From assembly GCA_964405465.1 (NCBI GenBank), contig CAYONZ010000002.1:1-64000 (forward strand): 64,000 nt of DNA, in the 5' to 3' direction. Positions 15,845-25,240 of the stretch are shown one piece after another. This DNA is from CAYONZ01 sp964405465. GTDB taxonomy: Bacteria; Bdellovibrionota; Bdellovibrionia; Bdellovibrionales; JAMPXM01. A program made the position numbers and the translations under genes. A model generated the notes under the pieces. It made no database searches, was not told where the DNA came from, and saw only the letters and a program-made list of their open reading frames with translations. How positions within the stretch are numbered: position 1 is the first letter of the stretch; the number at the start of each line of letters is the position of its first letter.

Positions 15845-17557
15845 TTAGCAGAGAGGAAGCTCGAAAACGAATGTCGTGTTGGCCTGGCCTGAGTCGAGAA
15901 AAAGCCGACCCTTGTGGGATTCAATAATACCCATGGAGATGCTAAGGCCAAGACCGGTGCCCTGGCCAATGGCTTTGGTCGTAAAGAATGGTTGCATTAT
16001 TTTTTGAGCAATTTCCTCGGGAATGCCATGACCTGAGTCAGTGACTCGGACGATGACATTTGATCCGGTTTCCTCGAAAGAAAGGCGAATCCATGGAGTT
16101 TCAGTATCAGAATCCTCAGAAACCGCGTCGAAGGCATTGTTGAGAAGATTCAAAAGAACCTGTGCAATTTGTGGCGGCCTTCCAAGAAAACTGACAGCGG
16201 GAATTGGATCCACTTTGAGTTCGACATTTTGCGCTTTAAATCGTTCGCCACACAATATGATTGTATCTTGAACGATCGTGGTCAGCAGACAAGGAGTGGG
16301 TTCATCCAAATCAGCATTTCGTGAAAAGCTTCGCAGGCCCTGAATGATTGCCGCAATTCTTTCGCTGACCGAAGAGATTTTTTGAAGTTCAGATGCCATG
16401 TCTTCTGGGCAGATTTTTCCTAATAAAATTTTTCGGTGAAGCTGCGCTGATTTACCATGGACAATAGCTAACGGGTTATTGATTTCGTGGGCAATTCCCG
16501 CTGCCATTTCGCCTAAACTTGCAAGTTTAGCTCGGTGAAGATTTGCGGCTCTTTCGGCTGCCAAGCGCTCTTCAAGAAGCATAACTTCGGTGATGTCTTG
16601 GGTGGTTCCATAAATCTCAACCACACGGCCTTCACTGTTAAAACGACTTTTGCCGCGAGTTTCGACCCAAATCATTTTGTTGCTATGGTTTACGCGGTAA
16701 CGCAATTGAAAAGGGGTGCCAAAACTGAGGCAGGACCGAATTGCAAGGCGCAAGCCTGGCTGGTCTTCAGAGTGAATGGCGGCAAGGTGTTTCTTCCAGT
16801 CAGGCTCTTCGCCGTTTTCTTTGTCGGGAAACATCTTGTACATCTGTTTAGACCACTTGGCCTTCTGGGTTTGAGTAATGAAAGACCAATTGCCGATAGC
16901 CGCAACATCTTGAGCTTCGACTAGTGATCTTTCACTTAGTGTCAGCTTGAGATTTGAGTCTTCAAGAACTCCGCGAGCCCGTTGTGATTGCTCGAGCATG
17001 ATGGCGCGAAGGCGAATATTGGCCCTGATAAAAATTCCCACAAAGACTAGACTCAAAATATAAGCTGAAATGAAATTGCCGAAGCGCATGGTCTCTGCCG
17101 GAAATTCTTTAGGGTACCAATCTGCAGGCAGAACTTGAGCCGAATAAAATCTTGTTGATATCCAAAGTGCGATGGGTAGCCCGAGATGCAAAACGGCTTC
17201 TAGCACTCGAACTTGGGATAAAACCAAAAACGGCAACATGGCGGAGCAAAAATAGAAATACTCTGAGGCGATCTGGTGATGCAGATTGAGGCTGGGGAGA
17301 AAAATATAGATGTTACATGAGATACAGAGAAAATTTCTTGCAAGACGTGTATGGCCAGCACGATCCAAAAAATAGATCAGTGGCGAGAATACAAATATTC
17401 CGGTTAGAAATGTGATCTGCGAAAGGCGAGCTCCCAAGACAGTGTGCACAGCCAGATAAAGCACAATGGTGACGAAAACCGAAAGCGCCGTCCAATGAAA
17501 GATTTGGGTTCTTTCAATAAAGTCTCTATCATTTTTGTTTAGTTCAATGGGGCTCAT
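15845..17557 (-). CDS. Membrane sensor histidine kinase with PAS domain
   Basis: This 570-aa kinase has about six TM helices in residues 20-180 without a periplasmic domain, so it probably senses a membrane or redox cue. A PAS/PAC module follows (about 215-325), then HisKA with phosphorylated His357 in GEMAAGIAHEINNPLAI. The HATPase domain shows the N box LLNNAFDAVSED and G boxes DSGHGIPEE and GQGTGLGLSIS. I start at ATG 17557; an in-frame codon at 17659 would run into the upstream gene. No response regulator is adjacent, so it is an orphan. It is a close architectural relative of the kinase at 55234-56559. Confidence 0.9.
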   Translation of the reverse strand: MSPIELNKNDRDFIERTQIFHWTALSVFVTIVLYLAVHTVLGARLSQITFLTGIFVFSPLIYFLDRAGHTRLARNFLCISCNIYIFLPSLNLHHQIASEYFYFCSAMLPFLVLSQVRVLEAVLHLGLPIALWISTRFYSAQVLPADWYPKEFPAETMRFGNFISAYILSLVFVGIFIRANIRLRAIMLEQSQRARGVLEDSNLKLTLSERSLVEAQDVAAIGNWSFITQTQKAKWSKQMYKMFPDKENGEEPDWKKHLAAIHSEDQPGLRLAIRSCLSFGTPFQLRYRVNHSNKMIWVETRGKSRFNSEGRVVEIYGTTQDITEVMLLEERLAAERAANLHRAKLASLGEMAAGIAHEINNPLAIVHGKSAQLHRKILLGKICPEDMASELQKISSVSERIAAIIQGLRSFSRNADLDEPTPCLLTTIVQDTIILCGERFKAQNVELKVDPIPAVSFLGRPPQIAQVLLNLLNNAFDAVSEDSDTETPWIRLSFEETGSNVIVRVTDSGHGIPEEIAQKIMQPFFTTKAIGQGTGLGLSISMGIIESHKGRLFLDSGQANTTFVFELPLC

Positions 17558-17628
17558 TGGCGCAGATATTAGGCAGATTTTATCAAAAAGGGGAATTAAA
17601 AAATGTATTCTCGATTCATTCGGGCGTA

Positions 17629-19026
17629 CTAATTGGGGCCATGGACAATATTTTGGCAATTCGGCCTGTTGAATGAGTCTTCGCCTGACCTAATTTCAAA
17701 GCTATTCGAGCTTTTGGCTATCGAGCGCGTGGAGGGCATAGCACTGGCTTTGATGTTGGTGATGAGCGAGTCATAATTACGAAAGCTGGAGCGGAGATAC
17801 CAATCTGGTTTTTGTAAAAAATCAATGAGTTCAAATAAATAAATTTTGTTTTCAGTTAAGGCTTGCTCGAGAAGTAACTGGAGTTCTTGAGGTGATTTTA
17901 GGTCTTTTGTTGTTGGCAGCCAAAATGGAGGACTAGAAAATGCGATTGGAAGACCTGTTTGCGAATGTAGGAGTGCTGACGAAGTGATGGTGAATCGGCC
18001 AAGCCTAGAGCTTGGTACCAAACTCCCGCTCAGACTTTCACCTGAAGAGTCTCTGGATTTCGTTTGAATCGGTTCATCTAAATATTCAAAAGTAATTTTT
18101 GTTTTACTGTCTTTCGATAATTTGCGCCAAATAGGATAGAGTGTCATGTAACGATAGAAGTCTGGGGCTTGAATGAGTTTCTGCAATTCCGGTACAGTTA
18201 AAATCTTATTGTTCAAAGCGGACTCAAAAAGCGGTGCTAGGGCCTCTGGAGCAACAAATGTCGCTGGTGGCGTTGGAATTTGGGTTGAACTGGGCCTACT
18301 TGTTGGGTCGAGGGTTGGGGGGCCAAATAGGCTCGCCGGTGAGTTCGTTGATGAGCTTTGATCTTGAGCGAAGATGGTTGCATCTCGATTTGCCGGCCCA
18401 GTTATGACAAAGTGTTTGTAGCTCTCACATGAATATGCACGGCAGCTGAGGGTAGTTGATAAATCGGTTTGATAACTCACTTTAAAGTTTTTCTGTGTAG
18501 ATATTTTTTGGCGAAGAACTTCAATTTTTTGTGCACTCCACTTGTCTTCTGGTTGGCGCTCTTTTTCTGGACTCTCTAGCGGAGACTTCTCTGCGTCGAC
18601 GACTGGGCCGATTTTTGAGGCACTGTTTGAATTGACAGTTAAATCGCCAAGTAAATCTTTGGTCGAGATTGTTTGAGAGTTCAGAGCTTCTTCGAGTTGT
18701 TGCGCGAAAATTTCAAAAAATTTTATCTGAGAAGCAATCTGCATTGGCGACAGAGAATCGTGTGCAGAAAACCAATCTAGATTTCGAATCATTTGCGTCG
18801 TTTCTTTGGTGTTTTGGTTTAGAGTTGCAATCGTTAGTTGAAGTGGGGCTCCAAGAGAATTGCTGGTTGCCTTGCCTGTGGGTTGGGCCAACTGAATCTG
18901 CACATTGTAGCGCATGACATCGGCGGAAGCGGAGAGTGACCCAACTAAACAAATTAAATGTAGGAGAACTGTCGAAATTTTGGACAGCAAAGCCAAGCTA
19001 GGGCGGATAAATAGAATCGAGCTCAT
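17629..19026 (-). CDS. Exported protein with three short internal repeats
   Basis: This 465-aa protein begins with a signal peptide (residues about 10-36, ending SASA). ATG 19026 is fixed by a perfect AGGAGG upstream. I do not recognise the family. Three segments share the pattern L-E-x-A-L-x4-I-x4-L: around residue 105 (QLEEALNSQTISTKDL), around 262 (LFESALNNKILTVPEL) and around 380 (LLEQALTENKIYLFEL). The last two continue into aromatic motifs, APDFYRY and KPDWYLR. Low-complexity Ser/Pro/Thr linkers separate them (about 235-255). This looks like a repeated small alpha-helical module on a periplasmic or surface protein. The downstream kinase gene follows after 71 bp. Confidence 0.7.
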   Translation of the reverse strand: MSSILFIRPSLALLSKISTVLLHLICLVGSLSASADVMRYNVQIQLAQPTGKATSNSLGAPLQLTIATLNQNTKETTQMIRNLDWFSAHDSLSPMQIASQIKFFEIFAQQLEEALNSQTISTKDLLGDLTVNSNSASKIGPVVDAEKSPLESPEKERQPEDKWSAQKIEVLRQKISTQKNFKVSYQTDLSTTLSCRAYSCESYKHFVITGPANRDATIFAQDQSSSTNSPASLFGPPTLDPTSRPSSTQIPTPPATFVAPEALAPLFESALNNKILTVPELQKLIQAPDFYRYMTLYPIWRKLSKDSKTKITFEYLDEPIQTKSRDSSGESLSGSLVPSSRLGRFTITSSALLHSQTGLPIAFSSPPFWLPTTKDLKSPQELQLLLEQALTENKIYLFELIDFLQKPDWYLRSSFRNYDSLITNIKASAMPSTRSIAKSSNSFEIRSGEDSFNRPNCQNIVHGPN

Positions 19027-19275
19027 CAAGGCCTCCTTTCGGGCGACCAGATTGAATTCAATTTGTCCACCGTAAACACTGAGGTGGACAGCCTCACCCT
19101 GAGAGTTTGAGCCAATAGAGGGGGGAAGCATCGGTCCTGTTTCATGAGGAAACGGAGCAAGATAGGGGCCAATTTTTGGGGGCAGGCGATGACTTAAGAA
19201 TCTATGTTGGGACAAATTGCAAAAGGGTTGACCATGATCAACCCTTTTGCTGGAAATACTGAAAAATAGCGCAAC

Positions 19276-19881
19276 TTAGTTTTTCTTGTCGGTTGCGGCC
19301 TTTTCGACACCTTCAACGTTGAGAGTGATTTCGACATCATCACCAACTAAAAGACCACCGCTGTCCAATACTTTGTTGAAAGAGATACCATAGTCTTTGC
19401 GATTGATTTTTGCTTTCGCAACGAACCCTGCGCGAACTCCACCCCATGGATCTTTGTCTTTGCCCATGTACTCGAGATCAAAGCTTACATTTTTGGTTAC
19501 TCCATGTATCGTGAGATCACCTTCCATTTTGTAGGTGTCTTTTGCCTTAGCTTTACTTACTTTTTTGACATTGAACTCAAGAGTTTTGTATTTTTCGATC
19601 TCGAAAAAATCTCCGCTTTTCAAATGATCATCACGCTTTTGATTGTCTGTTGAAATGCTTGCAGCTTGCGCCACAAATTTTCCGCTCGAATTTTCTGGTT
19701 TCTTCTCATCAAATTTAAATGAACCTTCGAATTCTTTAAACTGACCTTCGACGATACTACGCATATGGCGCACTCCAAATTTTACTTTTGAGTGATCTTT
19801 ATCCACAGTGTATTCTTGCGCGTGAACTGTTCCGGCCATGAATGCAGCAAAAACTGTAAGCCCGAGTATTCGTAATTTCAT
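19276..19881 (-). CDS. YceI-family periplasmic protein
   Basis: This 201-aa protein has a signal peptide ending VHAQ, then the YceI signature YTVDKDHSKVKFGVRHM and the conserved lipocalin-like barrel segments DDHLKSGDFFEIEKY and DLTIHGVTKNVSFDLEY. YceI proteins bind polyisoprenoid or lipid-like molecules in the periplasm. ATG 19881 (second in-frame Met) is preceded by GGAGAAACAA. It is monocistronic, with a strong hairpin at 19956-19978 upstream. Confidence 0.93.
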   Translation of the reverse strand: MKLRILGLTVFAAFMAGTVHAQEYTVDKDHSKVKFGVRHMRSIVEGQFKEFEGSFKFDEKKPENSSGKFVAQAASISTDNQKRDDHLKSGDFFEIEKYKTLEFNVKKVSKAKAKDTYKMEGDLTIHGVTKNVSFDLEYMGKDKDPWGGVRAGFVAKAKINRKDYGISFNKVLDSGGLLVGDDVEITLNVEGVEKAATDKKN

Positions 19882-19955
19882 TTGTTTCTCCTTCAAGGAT
19901 TGTTGGTTAGTTTAGGTTGTTTCCTAATTTTGGGGTCGAAACTAACAATATAATA

Positions 19956-19978
19956 CCTACTTTCAAAAAGAAAGTAGG
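19956..19978. terminator. Perfect 9-bp hairpin between hydrolase and yceI
   Basis: CCTACTTTC-AAAAA-GAAAGTAGG lies between two minus-strand genes, about 75 bp upstream of yceI and 125 bp downstream of the hydrolase stop. No T-run follows on the minus strand, so it may be a factor-dependent terminator, an operator, or a leader structure. Confidence 0.35.
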
Positions 19979-20103
19979 CACCTTAAAGAAACTAGGTATT
20001 AAACAGATACAATGCGGCAAGTGATTGAATTTTATAAGATAATCGACTTGATTTTAAATCGAGCTCACCCACGATCTTGGCCTTTTGCCTCAGACGCCTC
20101 CAA

Positions 20104-21003
20104 CTAAATCAGAACCACTCGGCTTGAGACGGCGTAGTCAGCTTTGACCGCCTCAACTTGGGCTGCATCAATATCGGGGTCGTGCTCGAAGAACAGATAC
20201 CAATTTCCTTGAGCTGCGCGATTCAAGAGGTTTTGTTTTTCTTCAATGATCAACAAGGGGTTGAGATCATATCCCATGACCCAAGGGAGGCGCACGTGCG
20301 AACTTGTGGGAATCAAATCGGCGCAATAAACAAGAGTTGTTTTGTCATCCGTTACTTTCACAATTTGTTGGCCGAGTGTGTGGCCATGGGAGAGCTCAAC
20401 CGAAACTCCGGGTAACAGGTCTTGCTTGTTGCCATCTAATAGATTGAGGCATCCTGCTTCGAGAAGTGGTTCGAAGTTGGCCGAAAAATAGCTCGCCTTT
20501 TCACGTACATTGGGATGCCGAGCTGTTTCGAGATTCTTTTTTTGAACGTAGTATTGGGCATTGGGATAGGAGGGAACTAGTTTTTTCCCATCCCATTTGG
20601 TCGCACCGCCAGCGTGATCAAAATGCAAATGCGTGAGAATGACGTCAGTGATGTCGTTTGGGGATAGTCCATTGTCAGCCAAGGTCTTTGCGATGGAGTT
20701 TTGGCTTCGATCGATTGCGTACATTTCTGCGAACTTGGGCCCAAGGCGGTCTCCATATTTCTCGATAAAATCTGAGCCGATTCCTGTATCGATCAAAACT
20801 TTGTGTTTTTCCCCGAGCAAAAGAAGTGTTCGCGCTTCCATTTGAATTCGATTTTGCGAGTCTGCTGGATTGGTTTTTTCCCAGAGAACTTTGGGAACAG
20901 TTCCGAACATTGCGCCGCCATCTAACGCAAATACGCCCGTTGGTGCAGATTTAACCCGGTAGTCTCCGATTTGAAGTGATTTGCTTGTGGGAGCATTTTG
21001 CAT
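20104..21003 (-). CDS. Metallo-beta-lactamase-fold hydrolase
   Basis: This 299-aa cytoplasmic protein has the metal motif THLHFDHAGG (His125, His127, Asp129, His130), with further ligand His in ELSHGHTLGQQ. Asp222-like and His ligands occur in YCADLIPTS and WYLFFEHDPD. The overall pattern resembles the AHL-lactonase/AttM branch of MBL hydrolases, which open lactone rings, but substrate specificity cannot be read from the sequence. ATG 21003 has AGGT five bases upstream. It is divergent from folE with a 65-bp intergenic region. Confidence 0.85.
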   Translation of the reverse strand: MQNAPTSKSLQIGDYRVKSAPTGVFALDGGAMFGTVPKVLWEKTNPADSQNRIQMEARTLLLLGEKHKVLIDTGIGSDFIEKYGDRLGPKFAEMYAIDRSQNSIAKTLADNGLSPNDITDVILTHLHFDHAGGATKWDGKKLVPSYPNAQYYVQKKNLETARHPNVREKASYFSANFEPLLEAGCLNLLDGNKQDLLPGVSVELSHGHTLGQQIVKVTDDKTTLVYCADLIPTSSHVRLPWVMGYDLNPLLIIEEKQNLLNRAAQGNWYLFFEHDPDIDAAQVEAVKADYAVSSRVVLI

Positions 21004-21068
21004 ATGGACCTCGCTGATAAAACAGGGTAAATGCAAAAAGCTTACTCCTGTAATTTGAAGGGATCAAT

Positions 21069-21731
21069 ATGTCAGAGTCGAAAATGTCGCCAAACGAAGA
21101 GCTTCTTAGTCAGGTGACCCAAACGCCGATTAAGCCCAATGGTCTGTCGGATGAACAAAAAATAGAGAGAATCACGAAGAGCTTCACTGATATACTCAAC
21201 ACATTAGGATTAGACCTATCCAACGATTCACTTCAAGAAACACCGAAGAGAATTGCAAAAATGTATGTGACTGAAATTTTTAAAGGATTGAGTGCTGAAA
21301 ACTTTCCGAAGATGACTGTGATCGATAATGAAATGAAATATGATCAAATGATTGTTGTTCGCAATATCAAGGTGATTTCAACATGCGAGCATCATTTTGT
21401 GACAATTGATGGCAAGGCTACGATTGCATACATCCCGAATAAGAAGGTTATTGGCCTTTCCAAGATCAATCGTATTGCCGACTACTTTTCGCGTCGTCCT
21501 CAGGTGCAGGAGCGCTTGACTAAGCAGATTGCTGATTGCTTAGTGGCCGTTCTTGAAACCGAGCATGTTGCAGTTCATATCAATGCCAAACATTATTGTG
21601 TGATTTCTCGTGGGGTTGAAGATGCGACCAGCACCACGGTGACCAGTGATTTGCGTGGTGATTTCAAACGTAAGCATGAAACGCGTATTGAGTTTCTAAA
21701 GCACTGTGCAACTACTGATCTCAATCTGTAG
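21069..21731 (+). CDS. folE: GTP cyclohydrolase I
   Basis: This 220-aa enzyme converts GTP to dihydroneopterin triphosphate, the first step of tetrahydrofolate biosynthesis. Zinc ligands are in STCEHHF and KHYCVISRGVED. The catalytic core has GLSKINRIADYFSRRPQVQERL, the family signature, and the N-terminal helix has LQETPKRIAKMY. An extra hydrophilic N-terminal tail of about 35 residues precedes the core. The ATG follows GAAGGGATC at good spacing. The gene is monocistronic. Confidence 0.96.
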   Translation: MSESKMSPNEELLSQVTQTPIKPNGLSDEQKIERITKSFTDILNTLGLDLSNDSLQETPKRIAKMYVTEIFKGLSAENFPKMTVIDNEMKYDQMIVVRNIKVISTCEHHFVTIDGKATIAYIPNKKVIGLSKINRIADYFSRRPQVQERLTKQIADCLVAVLETEHVAVHINAKHYCVISRGVEDATSTTVTSDLRGDFKRKHETRIEFLKHCATTDLNL

Positions 21732-22285
21732 TTTTTTTGCGAACCTGCGTAATGTTTGGCGAATCAGTTTGGTGCTTTTTTAAAGAGCACAAGTTTCCAA
21801 TTTTGATTCTGACTCGATTTTGGTCCTGAAAAGAGTCGCGACATTTTATTTAAAATATCATGCTTAAATTGGGCAACGACGCGCTTTCGAAATTTTCTTA
21901 GGCGGAGGTAAATTTATTTTTTTGGCAACACCCTAGACTTTCATCGCGGAAATTGAGATCAACGTCCAGCTGATTTTGAGGCATGTGGGTCTTTCGAAAC
22001 AGATTTTTACTAGAGAGACCTACATTTTTCAGACGAAAAGTTCAAAAAAAAATTCTTGTGTCTTGGTTTTTCTGTCGACGAGATGGACACCACCAAAGTC
22101 TCGACAGTTTCTTTAAACTTTTATCGTCGACTTGTTTTGAGAATCAATTGAAATTTCAGCAGGATACTTCTTGTAAATAAGTGATGTTTATAGTGAGCCC
22201 GCTTGGCCTTGTTTTTGCGTCTTCAGATTAGAGAAACGAAAAACTCGATGAAATCACTTTGAGTGTTTCGTTTTGAGGGGGACGT
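21732..22285. other. Long AT-rich intergenic region with leader hairpin
   Basis: No supported gene. Immediately before the VWA lipoprotein gene an inverted repeat (AAACGAAAAACTC at 22234-22246, GAGTGTTTCGTTT at 22261-22273, one mismatch) forms a hairpin in the leader, ending just ahead of the ribosome binding site. The remainder shows nothing I can identify; a small RNA cannot be excluded. Confidence 0.4.
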
Positions 22286-23712
22286 ATGTTGCAAAAATCA
22301 TTTTTAACCAAAACCGTGTTTGCCGTGGTGCTCGCGATTTCAGTTGCGGGTTGTTCAAAACCGACGTTTCAAGCCGCGGACAAGAAAGCGACAGAAAATT
22401 CGACGTCGTCAGGAGATGTCGCGCCGATAGGCGAAGACTTCCCTCCAGCACCGACTCCTGCGCCAACTCCTGCGCCAACTCCTGCGCCGACTCCTGCACC
22501 GACTCCTGCGCCGACTCCTGCACCGACTCCTGNNNNNNNNNNNNNNNNNNNNNNNNNNNNNNNNNNNNNNNNNNNNNNNNNNNNNNNNNNNNNNNNNNNN
22601 NNNNNNNNNNNNNNNNNNNNNNNNNNNNNNNNCGACTCCTGCACCGACTCCTGCGCCGACTCCTGCACNNNNNNNNNNNNNNNNNNNNNNNNNNNNNNNN
22701 NNNNNNNNNNNNNNNNNNNNNNNNNNNNNNNNNNNNNNNNNNNNNNNNNNNNNNNNNNNNNNNNNNNNCGACTCCAGCACCGACTCCAGCACCGACTCCA
22801 GCACCGACTCCAGCACCGACTCCAGCACCGACTCCTGCGCGGGAAGTGGTTGAGCGGTTTCAGCAACGCTTGGATGCTGGCAAAATAGATATTTTGATTG
22901 TTGATGACAACTCAGGATCGATGCAAACCGATCAGCGTAAGCTGGGGCAAAAGTTTGCAAACTTTGTGAGTCAGTTGGGTGACGTGGATTATCGAATTGC
23001 TGTAACGACCACAGATCTTGATGGTGATTACCTTGGCGCCCAAGGCACACTGGCCACGGCAAAAAACTCCAAACTTTCAGTGATTACACCTGAGACAGAA
23101 AACGCCAGCCAAGCCTTTTTGAATTTGGTTCATCGACGTGAATTGGGGGCTTCAGACGAGCAGTCGATGGGTGCCGCAGCGTGGGCGATTCGTCGTGCAC
23201 GCTCAGAAAATGCAGGTTTCTTTCGCGAGGGCGTGGATCTGGCGATAGTCGTTCTCACTGATGAAGATGAACTGAGTTACGGACCGAAATTTGCGACACA
23301 GCCAGAAGAGGTTATTCGCACCTTCCGAAATGTTTTTGGCACAACAAAACGTTTGTCAGCATACGGAATAATTATTCAGCCAGGAGATCAGACCTGTTTA
23401 AAGGCACAGCAGGAGGAGGACATGGGGTCTACCTATGCTACGTTTGCTTCGCGCCTAGCGAAAATGACGGGCGGCTTTACGACCAGTATTTGCGATGCAG
23501 ATTACGGTCGAGATCTTGATCAGATTTCAGATCATGTTCGCAAATTGGTCGATGCGATCGATCTGCAACAAACTCCAATTGAAGGTTCAGTGACAGTCAG
23601 TTTCTCCGGAGGATTTTCAACAAGATTCACTGTGCAAAAAAACCGAGTGACTTTTAGCACTCCACCACCTGCAGGGACCCAGATCGAAGTGAAATATCAA
23701 GTGAACCCATGA
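22286..23712 (+). CDS. VWA-domain lipoprotein with (PTPA)n linker
   Basis: The N terminus is a lipoprotein signal with lipobox SVAGC. A Pro-Thr-Pro-Ala tandem linker follows, interrupted by two 100-N assembly gaps. After the linker comes a von Willebrand A domain whose metal-site motif reads VDDNSGSM, with later conserved VVLTDEDE. The C-terminal 60 residues form a separate beta domain (TVSFSGGFSTRF). As printed, the N runs break the reading frame. The repeat phase requires 3+12k and 12k missing bases, and with those lengths the frame from 22286 to 23712 is continuous, so I treat it as one intact gene. ATG 22286 has GAGGGGG upstream. The protein is probably anchored in the outer membrane with the VWA domain held away by a rigid proline-rich stalk. 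Confidence 0.85.
22451..22838 (+). repeat. 12-bp tandem repeat (PTPA) with two gaps
   Basis: The unit CCGACTCCTGCR encodes Pro-Thr-Pro-Ala. Third-base variants (CCTGCA, CCTGCG, CCAGCA) form blocks, with all CCAGCA units at the 3' end, showing block-wise duplication. Gaps of exactly 100 N are at 22533-22632 and 22669-22768; the true copy number is unknown. Confidence 0.95.
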
Positions 23713-23765
23713 GTGCAGACCGATTCACCTTATACGAAGTTTTGGAAGACCGATTTAGGCATAAA

Positions 23766-23793
23766 AAAACGCTCCCGTTTTGGGGAGCGTTTT
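23766..23793 (+). terminator. Rho-independent terminator after VWA gene
   Basis: AAAACGCTCCC-GTTTT-GGGGAGCGTTTT forms a strong stem with A-run before and T-run after, so it can work in both directions. It separates the VWA gene from the convergent gene at 23848-24591. Confidence 0.88.
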
Positions 23794-23847
23794 GACTGGT
23801 TTGTTCAGTCTGGCTCTTAGAAATCGGCCTGATCACATGCAAATAAA

Positions 23848-24591
23848 TTAGATCGCAAAAAATTTCACTTTTACGATATCTTCAACAGGTAGGCCATACG
23901 TGCCGGTCCAAGGCTGGTAGAACTTTATGGAAATAGTGTTTGAACCTTGGTCCATAAACTTATTCGGAATCGTCAGCGAACCGGAGCCTGATTCACTTAA
24001 GTCTTTTGCTTTGTAGCTGAGTGACACTCCGTCGTTGCTTAGGATGTCAAAGCGAGAACAGGTCGTCATATTGCGATAAACTATATTTATTTGGTTGTTT
24101 TGTAATTTGGCTTGAACTGATCCGCCGCAGTTAGCAAGAGCGAACGGTTTAGTTACTCCATCGCGGTCATGGCTCAAGTCAAGAAATACTGCCTTTGTTG
24201 GAACGTAGATACTGATGATGTCTCCGTTGCCTTCTTGACCGTCAGTCTCGAGGTATTTGTGGGAGCCCAACAAAAGTTTGTGATAGCCGGGTTTCGATTG
24301 ATCGATTTTGACATCGATATATCGATTTGTTGAACCAGTGCCATTCAAAGTGTACTCACCAAAATTTGTTTTTAGAGTTGCGCATCGAGCATTTCGAATC
24401 TTGAGATAGAGTTCACTTCCGTCTCTTTCCAAAAAGGCTGCTCCGGTTCCGTTTTGCTCACCACATCGAGTGAGAACCGTCTGTCGATTTCCATTCAAAG
24501 ACAAAAATGAAACTGAAACTCCCTCGGCAGAAGCAAGTGCCGTGGTCGTTAAAACAGTCGCTGCGAGAAATGAGAAAATTTTCTTGGTCAT
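23848..24591 (-). CDS. Exported protein of unknown function (247 aa)
   Basis: A signal peptide (residues 1-22, cleavage after ALASA) is followed by a beta-rich mature protein with four Cys (RCGEQ, ARCATL, ANCGGS, TTCSRF), which could form two disulphides in the periplasm or on the surface. Two halves show a similar order of Cys and Asn/Gly-rich turns (LYLKIRNARC and INIVYRNMTTC), suggesting an internal duplication of about 110 residues. No family recognised. The ATG has GAGTC only as weak ribosome binding site. Confidence 0.72.
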   Translation of the reverse strand: MTKKIFSFLAATVLTTTALASAEGVSVSFLSLNGNRQTVLTRCGEQNGTGAAFLERDGSELYLKIRNARCATLKTNFGEYTLNGTGSTNRYIDVKIDQSKPGYHKLLLGSHKYLETDGQEGNGDIISIYVPTKAVFLDLSHDRDGVTKPFALANCGGSVQAKLQNNQINIVYRNMTTCSRFDILSNDGVSLSYKAKDLSESGSGSLTIPNKFMDQGSNTISIKFYQPWTGTYGLPVEDIVKVKFFAI

Positions 24592-25240
24592 TTAAGACTC
24601 CTTTACTTGGGGTTAAGTACATTTCAAAAAAATCGATCATTATTGTTTGGCGCCAAGGCCGGTGGGTTCGTCAAAAGCAAGAAAAGTGGTGCTAAACGAA
24701 CACAATCTGCAGTCTTAAACGCCAAATGGCTAAATGCACATTTTTAGCGTCTACTTAGCCTCTACGTGAACTATTTTTGTTTAGGCATCTTAACGGAAGA
24801 TTTGAAATTCGGTAGATGTTAGAATTTTGCACACTAAAATTTTCGAAGAATTGCAGTACGCGCAGGGAGGCACTAGAGGCGGGGTTCGAGTAAGTGAGTT
24901 TGATTCAACAAGTAGACTTGAGCGCTTATGGGAGTCAAAAAAGTAAAACCACATAGTTGGTTTTGGGTACTGAGTCTGGGATTTAGAATTAGCAGGCTTT
25001 TTCGAATTGGGGCCTCGAAATGTGTCAGAAGTTTTGACAGTCTTAAAAGTTTCACAAATGAACTTTGCAAGAGGTGCTTTTGTCATAAGAGTGTCATAAG
25101 AGAGAGATTGTCACTAGTTCTTAGCTGGTAGTTGTTGATTGTGCCCCAGTACGCAATGCCCAATCCCCAAACAGTGCCTAAGCCCAATTTACGGGATTTT
25201 GTGCGTGGACAGTTTTTTTTGATTCTGAAGGTGTGAAGTT
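24592..25240. other. 650-bp intergenic region between divergent genes
   Basis: Short frames here lack ribosome binding sites and protein-like composition. The only structure I see is a perfect tandem 11-bp repeat, TGTCATAAGAG, at 25081-25091 and 25092-25102, about 140 bp upstream of the subtilase gene, a possible regulator site. Promoters for the flanking genes must lie here. Confidence 0.45.

Noticed and set aside
19956..19978. Riboswitch upstream of yceI
   Set aside because: Only one simple hairpin is visible; there is no conserved multi-helix architecture that I could recognise.
22273..22888. Alternative frames through the (PTPA)n array, including an Arg/Leu-rich one and a Gly/Ala/Val-rich one on the minus strand
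   Set aside because: They are shifted frames of the 12-bp repeat, produced partly by the arbitrary 100-N length. The lipobox and VWA domain define the true frame.
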